Shown here: piece after piece, positions 50,301-62,400 of the stretch
How positions within the stretch are numbered: position 1 is the first letter of the stretch
How the letters are laid out: each line of letters begins with the position of its first letter
NCBI RefSeq assembly: GCF_949628215.1
Contig: NC_134283.1
Span: forward strand, 9,795,638 to 9,859,637
Reading direction: 5' to 3'
Source of the DNA: Phalacrocorax aristotelis
Lineage: Eukaryota; Chordata; Aves; Suliformes; Phalacrocoracidae
Length of the DNA: 64,000 nt
Notes under the pieces: generated by a model
What the model was told of the DNA's origin: nothing
The model's database searches: none
What the model saw: only the letters and a program-made list of their open reading frames with translations
Program-made: the position numbers and the translations under genes

Positions 50301-53300
50301 AAGCTGGAATGCAAAGGCCATGCCATGTAGTTACAGATCGCTCCAGTAAGTATTAGGTGGCTTTACAATGGACCATTGGGCACAACAAAAATATTGCTTA
50401 CCTGTGTCCTAGGTATTTGTGTGTTCAGTAAGGTGGCTTCTGCCCTTGCGTCTCTGCACTTGGAGCAATTTTAGTTTTACAAGTGTGATGAGAAAGGGGA
50501 GGAGGGGGCAGCAGGAAAGACTTCTGTTTTTATCTATGTGTTATAGTGGTTTGAGAATAGGTGCTGACCTTGCTGGAGATTTACAGTATCGCTCAATACA
50601 ATTAATTCCTGCTGCTTTCCCCCTGGTTTTTCAAAATGTTTTAAAGCACGTCCTATTGCTGTATTTATTTTCCTCTTCTATTTCTTCCCCCTTACTACAG
50701 TTGCATATTGGTACTTACATGAATGAAACGTACAATCAGTTCGCTTTGGGTGGCCATGACAAAAAAACCCCAAAAAACCCCACAACATTTTAGCAGTTTA
50801 GTGAGACCCTTAGGTGTTATTGGAGGAATTTTTCTCCATGAAAGGAACTTTACATGACACTGGGCACTTCAGCATAGGCTGCAGTGCAGTGGCAGTACGT
50901 GTAGGCACATAAAGTGTTCATAGTCTTTCATTTAATGATGTTTCAACACAGTGCGACGTATTAGCTTCCAGTGGTGTGGGAGCACTTAGATTACAGTAGT
51001 GTTATCTCATTATACTTACTATTATGAGTGCTACCATTTATTCACAGTAGTAAACATTGTGCTAAATAGTAAGTGTATACAGGATCTAGGCTTTAGAAAA
51101 TAATACCACAATTATGAGCACTGAACAATCTTGAGCGATTGTGTTTAGTGAAAAGCATTTGCTAGAGCATTGTGTAAAGCCACAGAAACAGGCAGTGCTT
51201 GGTTGTCAGAAACCTTTCCCTTTGAATTTTTTTCCTCAGATAAAATTCTAGAAGAAATTAAATGTCTGAGATTGAATATGATTTATCAGCGACCAAAACT
51301 GCAGAACCTAGGGCAGTCAGCCATTCTGTCTTTGACCTCTTCTGAGACTGTTAGCAAGGGTTATAGATAGCTGGATGATTGTTTCTGAAGTGTAGATTTC
51401 TGCTAAATCAATGGAAAAGATATGTCAAATTTCTAGTAATTTTCAAGAGCTTCTGCCAGCCCCCCACAAGTAGCTCCTCTTTTATTCGCTATTGCACTAT
51501 ACTAGAGCGACATAAATTAACACGAGAGAAAATTATGTTGTGTGAATTTTTATGCTTTAATGCATCCAACTTTCCATTTTAGAAAGCAAAGAACATAAAC
51601 AACAGTTTTGCTTATATGTCTGGGTAACATACAACAGATTCGTAATCAATAATAGAAAAAGTTACTGAAAGGCCCAATAGACCTCAAAGAGATAATGTGA
51701 ATTGGCCATTAACAGTAAGTCATTATAGAACTTATTAAGTGAAGCCTTGGGGCTGTCATAGAGCCTAAAGGTTGACATAAATTTTTCATACACGTTGAAC
51801 TTTGCTAAATGTGCTTGCGTTTGATTAATGATGACTTTCTTCAGTACGCTAATAAGAAGAAGGAAAATATGAGCTGGGGCTGCAGCAGGGAAAATAGTGT
51901 CCTGGAAGGAAAGCCATCTTTGGCAGCAGGGGAACAATGGGGCTTTCTAAAGACACCCTGCCAAGTATGAGGGAGTTTATTACTCCCTGAAACCTTACCA
52001 CCCAGAGACAGGGCACGGAGCACAGCATGTGAACATGGAAAGCCAGTTTTGTTGTTGTGGAAGTGAAAGCGTCATAGCTCCAAAACAACAACAAAAAAAT
52101 CCACCTCCCCAGCCCCCCCCAAGACCTCCATATAGCACAAAGAACAATACAGGAGCACTTCATATTTATAAAGCAGCTCTGTGAGAGGAGTGTTATGTCT
52201 GCAAGGCCTGCCGGTGATAGAGCTAGAGGAAATTTGCCATGACAGACACAGTAGTGAGTCATGGACTCATGGAATGAGTCCTTCATTTGCAGAAAGGCCT
52301 GGAGAACAGCATATGGATCTGGTCAATTAAAATAAACACGTTTTTTCACTTGTTTAAAAAAAAAAAAAAAGGAAAGCAATCAGTAACCTCAGTCCAAAGC
52401 AGTCACGGAGTCTCTTTCATTACACATCAAAAATGCTAGTCATGTCTTAAAATTTGGGAGATATCTTTAAAAAAACTACAAAGAAAGGGTTTTTTTCTTC
52501 TCTTTCTGGTTTTTAAACATGCCAAAGGTCAAATTACTAAGCTTTTATTTTGATTTATTTTAAAAGAGCACCCCTGTAATCAAGTGTCTAACAAACAGCC
52601 CTAGCCAAGAGGACTCCAACCGAAAGTCTTCTCCTAGACTTAGATAGCTAAGTAGTTAGGTACTGGTCCTGACTTTACAAACATAAAAGGAAAAAGAAAT
52701 GCAGAAAAATGAGACATTTGTCTATTTCTTCTCACCTCCTGCCATATGGAGTAGAAGATGATTTATTCCCCATCCCTACCAGCTATGAATTTGCCACTCC
52801 CAACTTGCCAGTCCAAAGCAATTTCCTGCCCTGCCATGGAGTACTTTGCCCACCAGCCTGGCTGGTGTTTTGGCTGTTGCTGTTCTTGATGCAGTTATAA
52901 GTTACTGCAATGGACTAAAGTACTAAAAAGAAAAGACAAATAAAGCAGATGTTGTGTTTGGCAGTTAAAGAACTCAAAGGGACATTGATAATCTCAGGTT
53001 CAAGTCCCTGCTTCAGTGGATATTTAATTATTTGTAGAACACAAATTGGCTTAAATGGAAAGTCTGAAAGACTCTTGAAAAGGACGTTTCTCTGACCTGG
53101 AAAGAGGTCTCAGAGTCACTCACGTTCCAAGCAAGTCTCCTCCTCTTTGGGCACCTGTGTTCTCCTTCTTTCTACGGAGAAACCTGCAACGCTCCATGTA
53201 CTCTGCAGAAACCCCTACATGGGTAAGCACTTGTCTTGCATGGGTAAGTGCTTGCCACTGGCATGTACAACCCACCACCTCTGTCCAGGAGAGGACAGAT

Positions 53301-55259
53301 GTCTTGGACATTAGCAAAGTCCATTGTGCATATGCACGCATGAAGTTACTGTGTTGTACATGGCAAAGCTGCTGTTTGTGTGCGGGGTCATAGCTTCTGC
53401 ACTTCCTCTGCTGTGAGAAAGTAGAAGACCTAATTTTGGAAGCAGGGTTTGCAGTTACTGAGGGAGGGAGTGACACATACAGAACTACAAGAAGCATGTT
53501 TTTCAAATGACTATGAATCTACAAATCTGCGTTGGTTAAAATTGTTCTTCTTGTGACCTCAGTATTTGTAGCCAGCCCAGCTCGGTCAGTCACGGATTTG
53601 AAACAGCCTGCTTTACCAAGTGCTGAGACTATTGATATTAAATAATGGAAGACTTGTTCACTAGCACACCTGGACATGGAACTGGGTCAAACTGGTTGAT
53701 CCCCCTGCCTCAGCCTAAATTAGGGAGAACAATAATAAAGCTTCAAAGACATGCATTTAACTAATTCTGACAAGCTCGCTCATTCCCTTCCACAAGCCAT
53801 TCCTTTTTCTTCTGTCTCTCTTTTTTTTTTTTTTAATACAGAATGTTATTCTGGTGCTGATTGTTCAGCTTTGATTACAGTAGCTTAGTATTTCGATCAG
53901 TCTACCTAGGTTTTTGTTTACTGAGCCTTTCAATAAAAAGATGTAACGCTGAGAATTCTGCTAGATGGGGAACTCATAAAAGAATTCCAGGTTTTGGGGT
54001 CTCAGAAAGCTAAAGTTGCCTCTTTGTGAGCCTGATTTAAATTCCCATTCTTCACTTTTTCTGTAAGCCTATCAATCAGCAACAACATGGTAAAATTCAG
54101 CATTTTATTTTGTTAGTCAGTCAACAATATGGAGCCAAGAAAACATGCACATTATTTGAAAGCTTTTCTCATCTGTGGTCATATCAGTTTCTGAGGCATG
54201 ATCTTGCACAAGATCACGTAAATGTTGGCAGCAAGCATGCAAGCTTGTACCCCTTGACACAGTATCAAAAACTACTTGACATAATGGCAAGAACATGACA
54301 GAGACAATCTAAAAAATCCCAAACAAACCCTCCCCTTCCATATCAGTGTAAGTTTTAAGAGTTCCCTTAGCAACCAACACTGAACTTGCATACCTAATTG
54401 CTTCTTGCCGGTGAGGAGAGAAATTGTGTACAAGTGCACTGTGGATATATGTGAGATGGGGGGCATTTCAACCTTGCTCAGATGCACGTTCTTCTGCTGA
54501 TAAGCAGCTAGACAAGGAGCTGAGTGTTTTTGCCAGCAGGAGCACATACAGTCACAAAATAAACATCACCCCTGGCTAATGTCACACTGTTTGTTGCTGA
54601 GGGTATCTGGAGGGTTTTTGTGCCCCCCCCATTCCTGCCCAAATGATGTCTCAGGCAAGACTTATAAGAGGGGAAAAAAGAGGCCAAAATGCCTTCTGCT
54701 CTTGCTACTGCCCCTTACCTTACCTGGCTCCATCGTGGTGATCCTTCTTTTAATTAGGGTTTGTCTTCAAACCCACTGAAGTTGTAATTAATCTTTCAGT
54801 TGCGTTCCAGGGATGTGAGGTTCAGTCCTTCCTTGAGCTCAGTCAGGAAGTGAGAGAGACTATGATAAAGTAACTCGTGTGAGTAAATCCCTTCCCAGGT
54901 TGCTCAGATCCTTGGGAGCACTGCAACAAACTACAGCCCCAGCCCACAGACTTCTCCGATTTGTGTCAGGGACTAACCCAGTACTGCTGCGCTGGGCTGG
55001 TTTTTACACTCTCAAATTATAAACCTGAGACTCCAGCAACCACCGCTGTGAAGTTTAACACAAACAAATGTCCTGTCGTGCCAAAACACATTGTTCATTG
55101 GGGGTGCTGCAGATGATACGTAATGAGTATAATCCCCAGCATTTCAGAGGTAGTGTTGGCTGAGATTAGCAAGACTAACTTAATAAAGCACTATGATAAT
55201 TGCATATTCACTGGGAAGGGGAAAAATAATCAAATGAAAAAGGACAAAACCAGCAGGGA
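44331..55259. other. Intergenic sequence downstream of CDH11
   Basis: No coding gene recognised. The minus-strand 145-codon ORF at 51849-52286 lacks any family signature. A possible SINE is at 52950. Two copies of catgggtaag occur in tandem near 53218-53254. Confidence 0.6.
52950..53022 (+). mobile_element. Possible tRNA-derived SINE fragment
   Basis: ttggcagttaaagaactcaa resembles a SINE 5' part and ggttcaagtccctgcttcag contains a pol III B-box-like GGTTCAAGTCC. It does not fold as an intact tRNA by eye. Could be chance. Confidence 0.35.
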
Positions 55260-55971
55260 AAGAAAATTTATTTCCAAGCATCTACGAGAGTGCTACAAAC
55301 AATAGAGACTAAAACTCAAAACATTTAAAACTATTAAAAAATGTAGTTGACAATGTCCTTCTTAAAAATTAAACATAAAAATGTAGAAAATGCAGTTATT
55401 AATTCTAGAACTTGCTCAATAGTGAAATAAACCCAGATAGCATCAAAGAGGATGGAGTCCTACAAATGACGTTTTTTTAACTTTATTTCCATTTGTTAAT
55501 TTGTAAATTGATACTCATTTCATTTTTTTAATGCTTATTTAAATTTATAATGGAGAAATGTGCAAATCTAGCAAAATATTCTTTGGATTATAAACAGAGA
55601 AAAATCAACAACCAAAGAAATTTGAACCAAGTTAATAATAAACTATAGAATTATATAGAATGCATACAGCTATAGTAAAGTGAAATATTACAATAAACAT
55701 TGTCGAGCAAATCTGCTGATTTAGCAAACTCTGCCTTATAAAACATAGGGATATAATGGGACAAGTGAATATGTTATGAATATAGAGCTGAAACATCATT
55801 CATAATTTTAACGAGTTAAATTTTAATATAACTACATATATGGGGGTCTTCAGAAAAGCAATAATACACCAACAAATCAGATTTCCTCTCAGATCAAGCA
55901 GTTTGGTACCTGACTGCAAATGAAGGACAGGGTCTGTAAAACGAGCAGTAGAAAAATGTATATCATTTCTA

Positions 55972-55977
55972 TTTATT
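55972..55977 (-). terminator. Candidate polyadenylation signal AATAAA, ~1.7 kb after the stop
   Basis: Canonical hexamer on the minus strand in the probable CDH11 3' UTR. Further copies lie at 55482-55487 and 55267-55272. Which of them is used cannot be decided from sequence alone. Confidence 0.3.
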
Positions 55978-56867
55978 GCCTCTTCCCATATTGCAGCTGC
56001 TGATCTCTGACCCTAAACAGCAAACTATATTAAATTTAGCAGAAGTACAGCTGTACACAGATGCGGAAAATGTTGATGCGCGGAACATATTCCAATCCCT
56101 TGCTCATTCCGAACTAATATAAAAAAAAGTTATAGATCATTTTTCAATTAAAAACATACATTACAAAGAACAACTCTGAAAGCACTCTGCATTTCTGTCA
56201 TCACAAATTAAAATGCCTTCCTATCAGTAGACAATGCTATTCTACTGCAGTAAATGAAAAAAAATCAAAAGAAAAAAAAAAAAAGTAAGTGCCAGACTCT
56301 TAATTACTACTCAGGTAAGGTAATTGTCAGGTAGAACAGTCTTTAGGGAACTTATAGCTAAATTGGGTCAGATTTAAGTCTCTAGAACCTGCAGAAGCTT
56401 AGCACAGCTACGGAAATTCACAAGTCTGGAGTAAATTGTAAGTACAGAGTACTCCTGTCCACTTACAAAGCCATTTCTGAAACCTCTGGAATTTCTAAGA
56501 TATAAGATAAATGCATATTACATGGGAAATACTGAAAAGTATTACACGTAATTTAATCCAGAAGACACAGTAGTATTATATGAAGATTATTACTGTGTTC
56601 CGGGAGCAGCCACAAGCTGTAGATAGAGAGGGTACAAAATGTTCACCAGACATTACATTTTTTTAATCTAAAAAACATTTGTAAAATGTACTTGATTTTT
56701 AAATAATCACTTAACAAGGCAACAAACCAACTACAAACACATAATAAATAAGGCTATTAAAAGGTCACAATTGTAGTAAATTAGTCGGAACTATAAATGG
56801 GACATTAGAAACACTATGTTTTTCCTTATATGCTTAATAACCAGAACAAGAATTAAAAAAGAATCAG

Positions 56868-56873
56868 TTTATT
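56868..56873 (-). terminator. Candidate polyadenylation signal AATAAA, ~790 nt after the stop
   Basis: Canonical hexamer on the minus strand within the probable 3' UTR. Canonical hexamers are expected by chance in sequence this AT-rich, so it is only a candidate. Confidence 0.3.
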
Positions 56874-57656
56874 TCAAAGTCTGCTTCTTATATTGAAGCA
56901 CATATTAAAGCAACAGTACAATGTTCATAAAATATAAGTGTGATGCTGTAACATTTCTTACATGTCAGAATACCGATATTTGTATGTATACTAAAATAAG
57001 AATTTTAAAATTGTACAAATAGATACATTAAAAATGACATAGAAATAGGGCGCCTCCCACTGCAACAAGACAGAGTTTTTATATCTGGCACGTATTAGTT
57101 CAAGATGAAAGTATAAGCAAAAAGATTTACAAGAATCAGCAGTAACAAGTTTGATGCTCAAGAGACATAATAATTGTACATTGTACTGTACATACATCAT
57201 ATGGGTTTAAGCTGGCTGAATATTATATATTTCAAGTGTAAAAATGCACTACCATATAGAGTGTCCGTAGTTTAAGGCGAAATTACAGCTCAGAACTGTT
57301 ATCTTTTCTAATTTGTGGAAGCTTCTTTGACATAAAAGATTTAGATGTTCATAATACATAAAAGATTTCCCTTATTTGTAGGTTCGCTTTTAGCATTTTC
57401 CTTCATTTAAATATTTTGTATTTAAGTGGGTTTTTTCCTCTAGTGAAGTTGGCAGCCAACTTCTATATTTGCCTTTTGTAGGAAAAGGTACTTCACAGTA
57501 TTTACCACTTTTATGTCCTTTTTTATCAAAGGAATCCTCTCTGTCAAACTTAAATGTTTAAATGAGATTTTTCTTGATTTTTAAAAAAATACCTGCTTAC
57601 ATTTCTTCTGGATTCTTCAGAACATCGGACACAGTTCTTAAGGCCAAATCTTAAAC

Positions 57657-57662
57657 TTTATT
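57657..57662 (-). terminator. AATAAA hexamer one base after the CDH11 stop
   Basis: The minus strand reads TAA, C, AATAAA, so a canonical polyadenylation hexamer begins one nucleotide after the stop codon. Use of it would give a transcript with almost no 3' UTR. I see no evidence that it is used. Confidence 0.3.
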
Positions 57663-57663
57663 G

Positions 57664-58160
57664 TTAAGAATCGTCATCGAAAGTGTCTTTGGAGCCATAC
57701 AAGTCTGCAAGTTTCTTAAATCGAGGTCCCCAATTTTGTAGATAGTCATAGTCCAAATCAGAATCTGTTGTCGCTGACTCTAATGAGCTAAGTGAACCAG
57801 CCACTGAGCCTCTGCCTTCATAGCCATAGATCTGAATGGAGTCATAGGGAGGAGCAGTTGGATCGTTATCAGCCTCTTGTATTCTTGTGTTGATGAAATC
57901 ATCAACATCAACGCTATTAGGAGCCGGCCGAAGCCCTGGTCTTGGCATATACTGATACTCAGGTTTTATGTCTTTACGAGGAATAAATCCATTGATGCCA
58001 TCGGGGTTCTGCAAAGTAGCTATGTCAAAAGCTTCAGTATCTTCCTCTCCTCCACCTTCATCATCATAAGTAATAATGTTCTCTCGGACATCTTCTTCTT
58101 CAAAAATAATCAGAGGTTCTTTTTTCTGTCTTTTCAGCGTTACAAACAACACTACAATGA
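57664..58160 (-). CDS. CDH11: CDH11 terminal coding exon: cytoplasmic domain of cadherin-11
   Basis: Last coding exon of a type II classical cadherin, a calcium-dependent adhesion receptor at cell-cell junctions. Read on the minus strand it begins VIVVLFVTLKRQKKEPLII (end of the membrane helix plus basic stop-transfer residues). It then carries the juxtamembrane acidic block with the GGGEEDTEAFD core, which in this family binds p120-catenin. It continues through TAPPYDSIQIYGYEG and the serine cluster SLSSLES to the C-terminus KKLADLYGSKDTFDDDS, the beta-catenin-binding part. The LYGSKDTFDDDS terminus and the PDGINGFIPRKDIKPEYQYM stretch match cadherin-11 rather than CDH8, CDH7 or CDH10 as I remember them. 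The exon start is set by a 3' splice site, a pyrimidine tract ending in ctatag, with TC completing a GTC Val codon. The stop TAA is at 57664-57666. The frame is intact with no disruption. The identification is by recall of the family, not by a search. Confidence 0.97.
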
Positions 58161-59195
58161 CTATAGGGAAAAAAAAAAAGAGGCAAGTTAGACCGCACAC
58201 TCAAACAGTAGCTGCTTCATAAATAGATTATTGCATTCACTGAAACCTCAGCTTTTGTGCTGAAGTTCATGTGTATTTTTGCTACTGTGCATTTTTAGCA
58301 TACCTAGCTAGGTAAATGCATTGATGTTTGTACACAGAATTGAACGTACTAACTTGAGGTTTTCTGTTTGGGCTGAATGCCATTGCTCTTACTAATTGCT
58401 CATTACTGCAAGACTAATTCAAGAAAAGCATTTGTGGGCTCCCAGTGCTGCATGAACGCTGTGGCACTGCCTTTGAGCAGCCCAATCGGATGTAAATCTG
58501 CAAAACACAAAGATGAATCTTTACTTTCTCCTGTATGCCCAAAGCTGAGCTCTAATTCCATGTTTCATTTCCATAAAAATTGAACTTTTCTTTAGCAACA
58601 CCTTAGAACATATGCCTTTGTTGTTGTGTTCCTTCTCACTTCAAATTTCTATAAAATAACTTTAAAATACATAAGAAAAGAAAGACTATAAATTTGCATG
58701 AGCAAATTAAAACACTTTATATAAATATTTTCAAATAATCAGGAAATGCTTTACAGCACTTTCTTAAAAGCAGGTCTTCTGAGCCATTTATTTGTCTTCA
58801 GCACAAGAGGAGTTAGAAGGAAATAGCTGGCAGGAGCCATTAATCCTGGCTGACCTCAATAAGGAACCTGTCGACCAGGGAAGATCACAAAACTTAAAAC
58901 CGTATGTCATGACCTCCTTTAACAGTGTCCCTGATTAACGGATATTAGGCCACAAAACGACATTCTCTGAGCACACATAGACAAATTCATTGGTGTCTGC
59001 TATTGCAGTTATCATATATTGCACTTCGGCCAGGCAGATTAGTACCTTAAAAGTAGTAATTTCAGTACCTGAAAATTACCTAGTAATTTCGGTTTCTGAA
59101 ATTAAGATTCATTTATCCATCTTGGAGCTGAAGGCAAGGTTAATTTTTTTAACACAAACAAGTGTGGAGGAGTAATAAGTAACAAATTTTTTTAC
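58161..59195 (-). other. CDH11: Last intron of CDH11
   Basis: This 1035-bp phase-1 intron lies between the penultimate and last coding exons. The donor is gtaaaa at its 5' end and the acceptor is a T-rich tract ending ctatag. Retaining it would add only a few codons before a stop. It contains the candidate cassette exon described separately. Confidence 0.93.
58304..58497 (-). other. CDH11: Candidate alternative exon of CDH11 truncating the membrane helix
   Basis: On the minus strand a strong 3' splice site (catctttgtgttttgcag) precedes base 58497. Joined to the penultimate exon in phase 1 (G + AT TTA CAT...), it stays open for 31 codons (DLHPIGLLKGSATAFMQ, then HWEPTNAFLELVLQ) and stops at TAA, 58403-58405. 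A donor-like CTAG|gtatgc after 58304 would give a 194-nt exon. Other possible donors (gttagt, gtacgt, gtacaa) would give 144, 148 or 164 nt, so the end is uncertain. I recall that human CDH11 has a splice form with a 179-nt insert near the transmembrane region that truncates the cytoplasmic tail; 194 and 179 are equal modulo 3. Inclusion would cut the hydrophobic helix to about 14 residues and remove all catenin-binding sequence. A 31-codon open stretch alone is not rare by chance. Confidence 0.45.
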
Positions 59196-59447
59196 CTAAT
59201 AGAATCACAATGCAAGCAAGAATGGCAATTAAAGCTCCAGTGCTTAATCCAGCATTGAGGATGTAGGCTTCAGCGTTACAGGAGAGCAAGGAGCCATTGC
59301 TGTCGCAGCCACAGACCCGAATGGTGAGGGTGTTGGTGCTGCTCATAGGGGGGAGTCCACCATCACTTATTACAATAGGAAGAAGGTATAAATCTTGCTT
59401 TTGGCGACTAAATCCTTCACGCCTAACAAGAACACTCGCTGTGTTAT
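59196..59447 (-). CDS. CDH11: CDH11 penultimate exon: end of EC5 and most of the transmembrane helix
   Basis: A 252-nt exon on the minus strand, phase 1 at both ends. It is bounded by a 3' splice site (tctcttttctttaagcag) and a 5' splice site (TTAG|gtaaaa). It encodes the last strand region of the fifth extracellular cadherin repeat ([20 protein letters not shown], then [18 protein letters not shown]), the membrane-proximal cysteines in VCGC and LLSC, and the first part of the helix ([14 protein letters not shown]). The final G joins TC of the next exon to give Val, restoring one continuous hydrophobic segment of about 20 residues. As I recall, the equivalent exon of other type II cadherins has the same length and phase. 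The first codon (Asp) is split with an exon beyond this window. No frame damage is seen. Confidence 0.95.
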
Positions 59448-62400
59448 CTGCTTAAAGAAAAGAGATAGTCATTATTATTTTTTCCACAAAGTCATCTTCT
59501 TAGTAAATATTGAAAGAATATATCTTGCTACAACAGCTCTGAATTTTCAGGTGCTTTACAGTTATTTCTGCAATAAACCAGTACAATGTATCACCTTCCT
59601 AATGACCCAAGAGCAATTACAGTATTGTATTTCATTCATACAGTACCACACTCAATTTTAATTATTTTAGGGTGATGAGAGTAACACAAGGAATAAAATA
59701 AAAATAAAATAAAATCTGTTAGTAACTCCTTTTAGCAACCCACTGACTTTCTGGGAAACTCACAATACTTCATCAGCTATAATGACTGGGCCTTGGCATT
59801 GCTGTTTGAGCTGGTTCTAGTCCCTTTCCAGAGTTAAAGTGTTCAGGGGAAGGGAAAAAACAATTTCCCCTGATTTATTGTTCTTGGTCTCAGACCTACA
59901 GAAATGGAAGGCAGAAATCTGTACCAAAATGGCCTGTGTTAATGAGACTCTCACTAAAATGAAAACCCAATGTTTATTGCGTATTAGCCGATTTGAGCCT
60001 CAGTTTCAGTAAGAAACACTAAAGTAAGCAGTATTTTATCAGAACCCGTTTGTCACCCAAACTCCCAAAGCCAGAATTCAGAAAGCCTGATCATACATGC
60101 ACAGTATGTCTGGGCACGTTTTGAATTTCACGGCTATGAGGAAGAGTTCAAAGTATTGCACCAACACTAGTTCCAGTTCTCAGTAAGCAGTTGCCTGCCA
60201 TGGGCCTCCTAGTGCAGGAGGTGGAAACCAAGCTGCCATCTCAGCACAAAAGGTCATTTTGAACAGTCCTTGACACTTCCTAGGACAAAAGCATTTGAAA
60301 GGGAAGTGTGTGACATGAAATGTTGGGAGGAGACGGCCAGTGCTTCCTGCTCCCAGCCACGCCGGATAAAGGTGAGGAAACATGAACAGCATTTTTTTAT
60401 TTTGGTCCTTGTTTCGCAGTTCTCAGGCGGAACCAAAGTTTATAAAATCGTAAACATCCTGAAGTAAATAAAATTAAACAATCATATCTGTGGTTTTCGG
60501 ACCTTCAGAAGCTAGTTTAGGATAAGGATTTACTTCACCCAGCCTTTTCTGTTTTGCCATGTTCTTTATTCTTCACTATATAACAGAAAGGAAAAAAAGG
60601 AAAGAATGATTCTTTTATCTACTAAGGGAGGGCCATTCACCTCCAACAGTACCCATTTTACTGTTGCCTTGGGGTACTGCAAAAGATTAATCATTTTCCT
60701 GTTGAAGAGTCAGCATAAATTCCAGAATTTAATAATGCAAATCATAAAACCTCTTTTAATGATCTAATCACTGCAATTTCCATGAAAGTTAGTGAATAAA
60801 TTATATTAAAAGAGAAGTATTCTTGCCTTATATTAGCGACCCTTGGACCCTTGTCCTACCCCTGGTGTAGGGCATGGTCTGAAACTGTCCCCAAGTGTGG
60901 TGGACACATGCCAATTTTTGGGATGAGAAGGATGTTTGCACTAGGGCCCTGCTTATCTGACTCTCCCACTAGTAATTTCTGCAGATCACACCAGAAAGGA
61001 TGAACTTTCTTTTAGGACCGTCCTAGATAGGATCTGTTTTTGACACACCAAATTAATTCATGTCTCTGTATCTATACCTCTCCTTCCAGGCCCACCAACT
61101 AGTTACCCTCAGCATGACAGAACTGTAGTCTTTCTGATACTGAAATCTCAGGAAAATAACGTCTGGATAGAAAACAAACAGCTTGTTAACTTCTCCTTTA
61201 ACTGACGGTCATGTTTGCTGAGGACAGAGAAGCTGATAAACATCTGATTATGTATTACTTGTGGTTTTTGGAGGTGCCCTTTGTCTCTTTTCAGTGTCTT
61301 TCTAACCCCCTAAATGATTACATACAACTAACCCAGCTAGGCTTGTAGCACAGTTTTTTAAAGGACCTTAGTGATATCAGTGTCAGTGTGATAGGAGTCC
61401 TATTTTAAGGCTTTAAATTAATGGGCTCATAACAATTTAGTATAAATAGAAATGTAACATCTAATATCTATTAAGTATCAACTAATACTTGAGTTAATAT
61501 ATATTGATATAAAATAAAACTATTCCACAGGGTTCTCTAAAATGCATTTAATAATTAATTTCCTCAATATGAGAACAAAGATCTGCTCTATTAAATGGAA
61601 GATCACAACAGGACAGATTATTCTTGTGGCAAAAAATATGAACATTAATAGTGGGCTGAACTACAACTGCCTAGAGCTGCAAAGCCAATCTGGAAGGAAA
61701 CACAGGCAATATTATACATTAGTATATGTAATCTGTTGGCTATGCATTTTTTATTATATTTCTCTTGATGCTTGGCAGCTTAAATAATATTCCTAACTAG
61801 AAATAAGAAAAGGATGGCAAAATATTCAGTTATTATATAGACTGGCCAATTCCACTGCAGCCAATTACAATACACAAAGGCTGAATTTGATCCAATGGTT
61901 GATTTATCTGGTTTAACTTGAAGTGATTTCTACTTCAATATGCTTTTTTAAAAAAGAAAAATCCAAGTAACATGCCTGGCTGAAGTTTAAAAAGGACTAC
62001 CACTTATCAACTCAAAATAGTCATTTTTTTAAAAACCTTTTTTTCTTTTTATGTTCACTTCTCATATTTAGAAGAAACATAATATCCATAAAAGGAAAAA
62101 CTTAGATAAAAGATAACATCTAATCCTAGCTAATATTCTCATCCTTGCTTTTTCATTATTTTCAAGTCCCAGGAGTATAACTATAATCCAGGTATAATGG
62201 CATTTTTTAAGCCAAGAAACAGAAGTTAAATGTCAATACCAGCTTAAAACTATTACTTAACACATATGGGAGCCAGTTGACTGACAGTCTTAACGAACAC
62301 AATGGGGGTTGACACAAGACAGAAGGAAGAAAATAGCCATCTCAACATCATCCAGAAAGACACACGCTCTCATTTTTCCGGCTATTATTGTCTGGGATAT

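Larger units (their letters stand above)
55260..57663 (-). other. CDH11: Probable CDH11 3' untranslated region (end uncertain)
   Basis: AT-rich sequence directly downstream of the CDH11 stop codon on the minus strand, with no ORF worth calling and no recognised mobile element. Vertebrate CDH11 transcripts have long 3' UTRs, so at least part of this belongs to the mRNA. The lower limit is arbitrary: it is placed at the most distal minus-strand AATAAA I noted before the sequence changes character near 55.2 kb. Long-read or 3'-end RNA data would fix it. Confidence 0.5.

Noticed and set aside
50419..50793. 124-codon plus-strand ORF
   Set aside because: No homology recognised and ends in translated A/C-rich low-complexity sequence.
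51849..52286. 145-codon minus-strand ORF
   Set aside because: No family signature; Cys/Phe/Leu-rich content looks like translated non-coding sequence.
57877..58191. 104-codon plus-strand ORF
   Set aside because: Antisense shadow of the CDH11 terminal exon.
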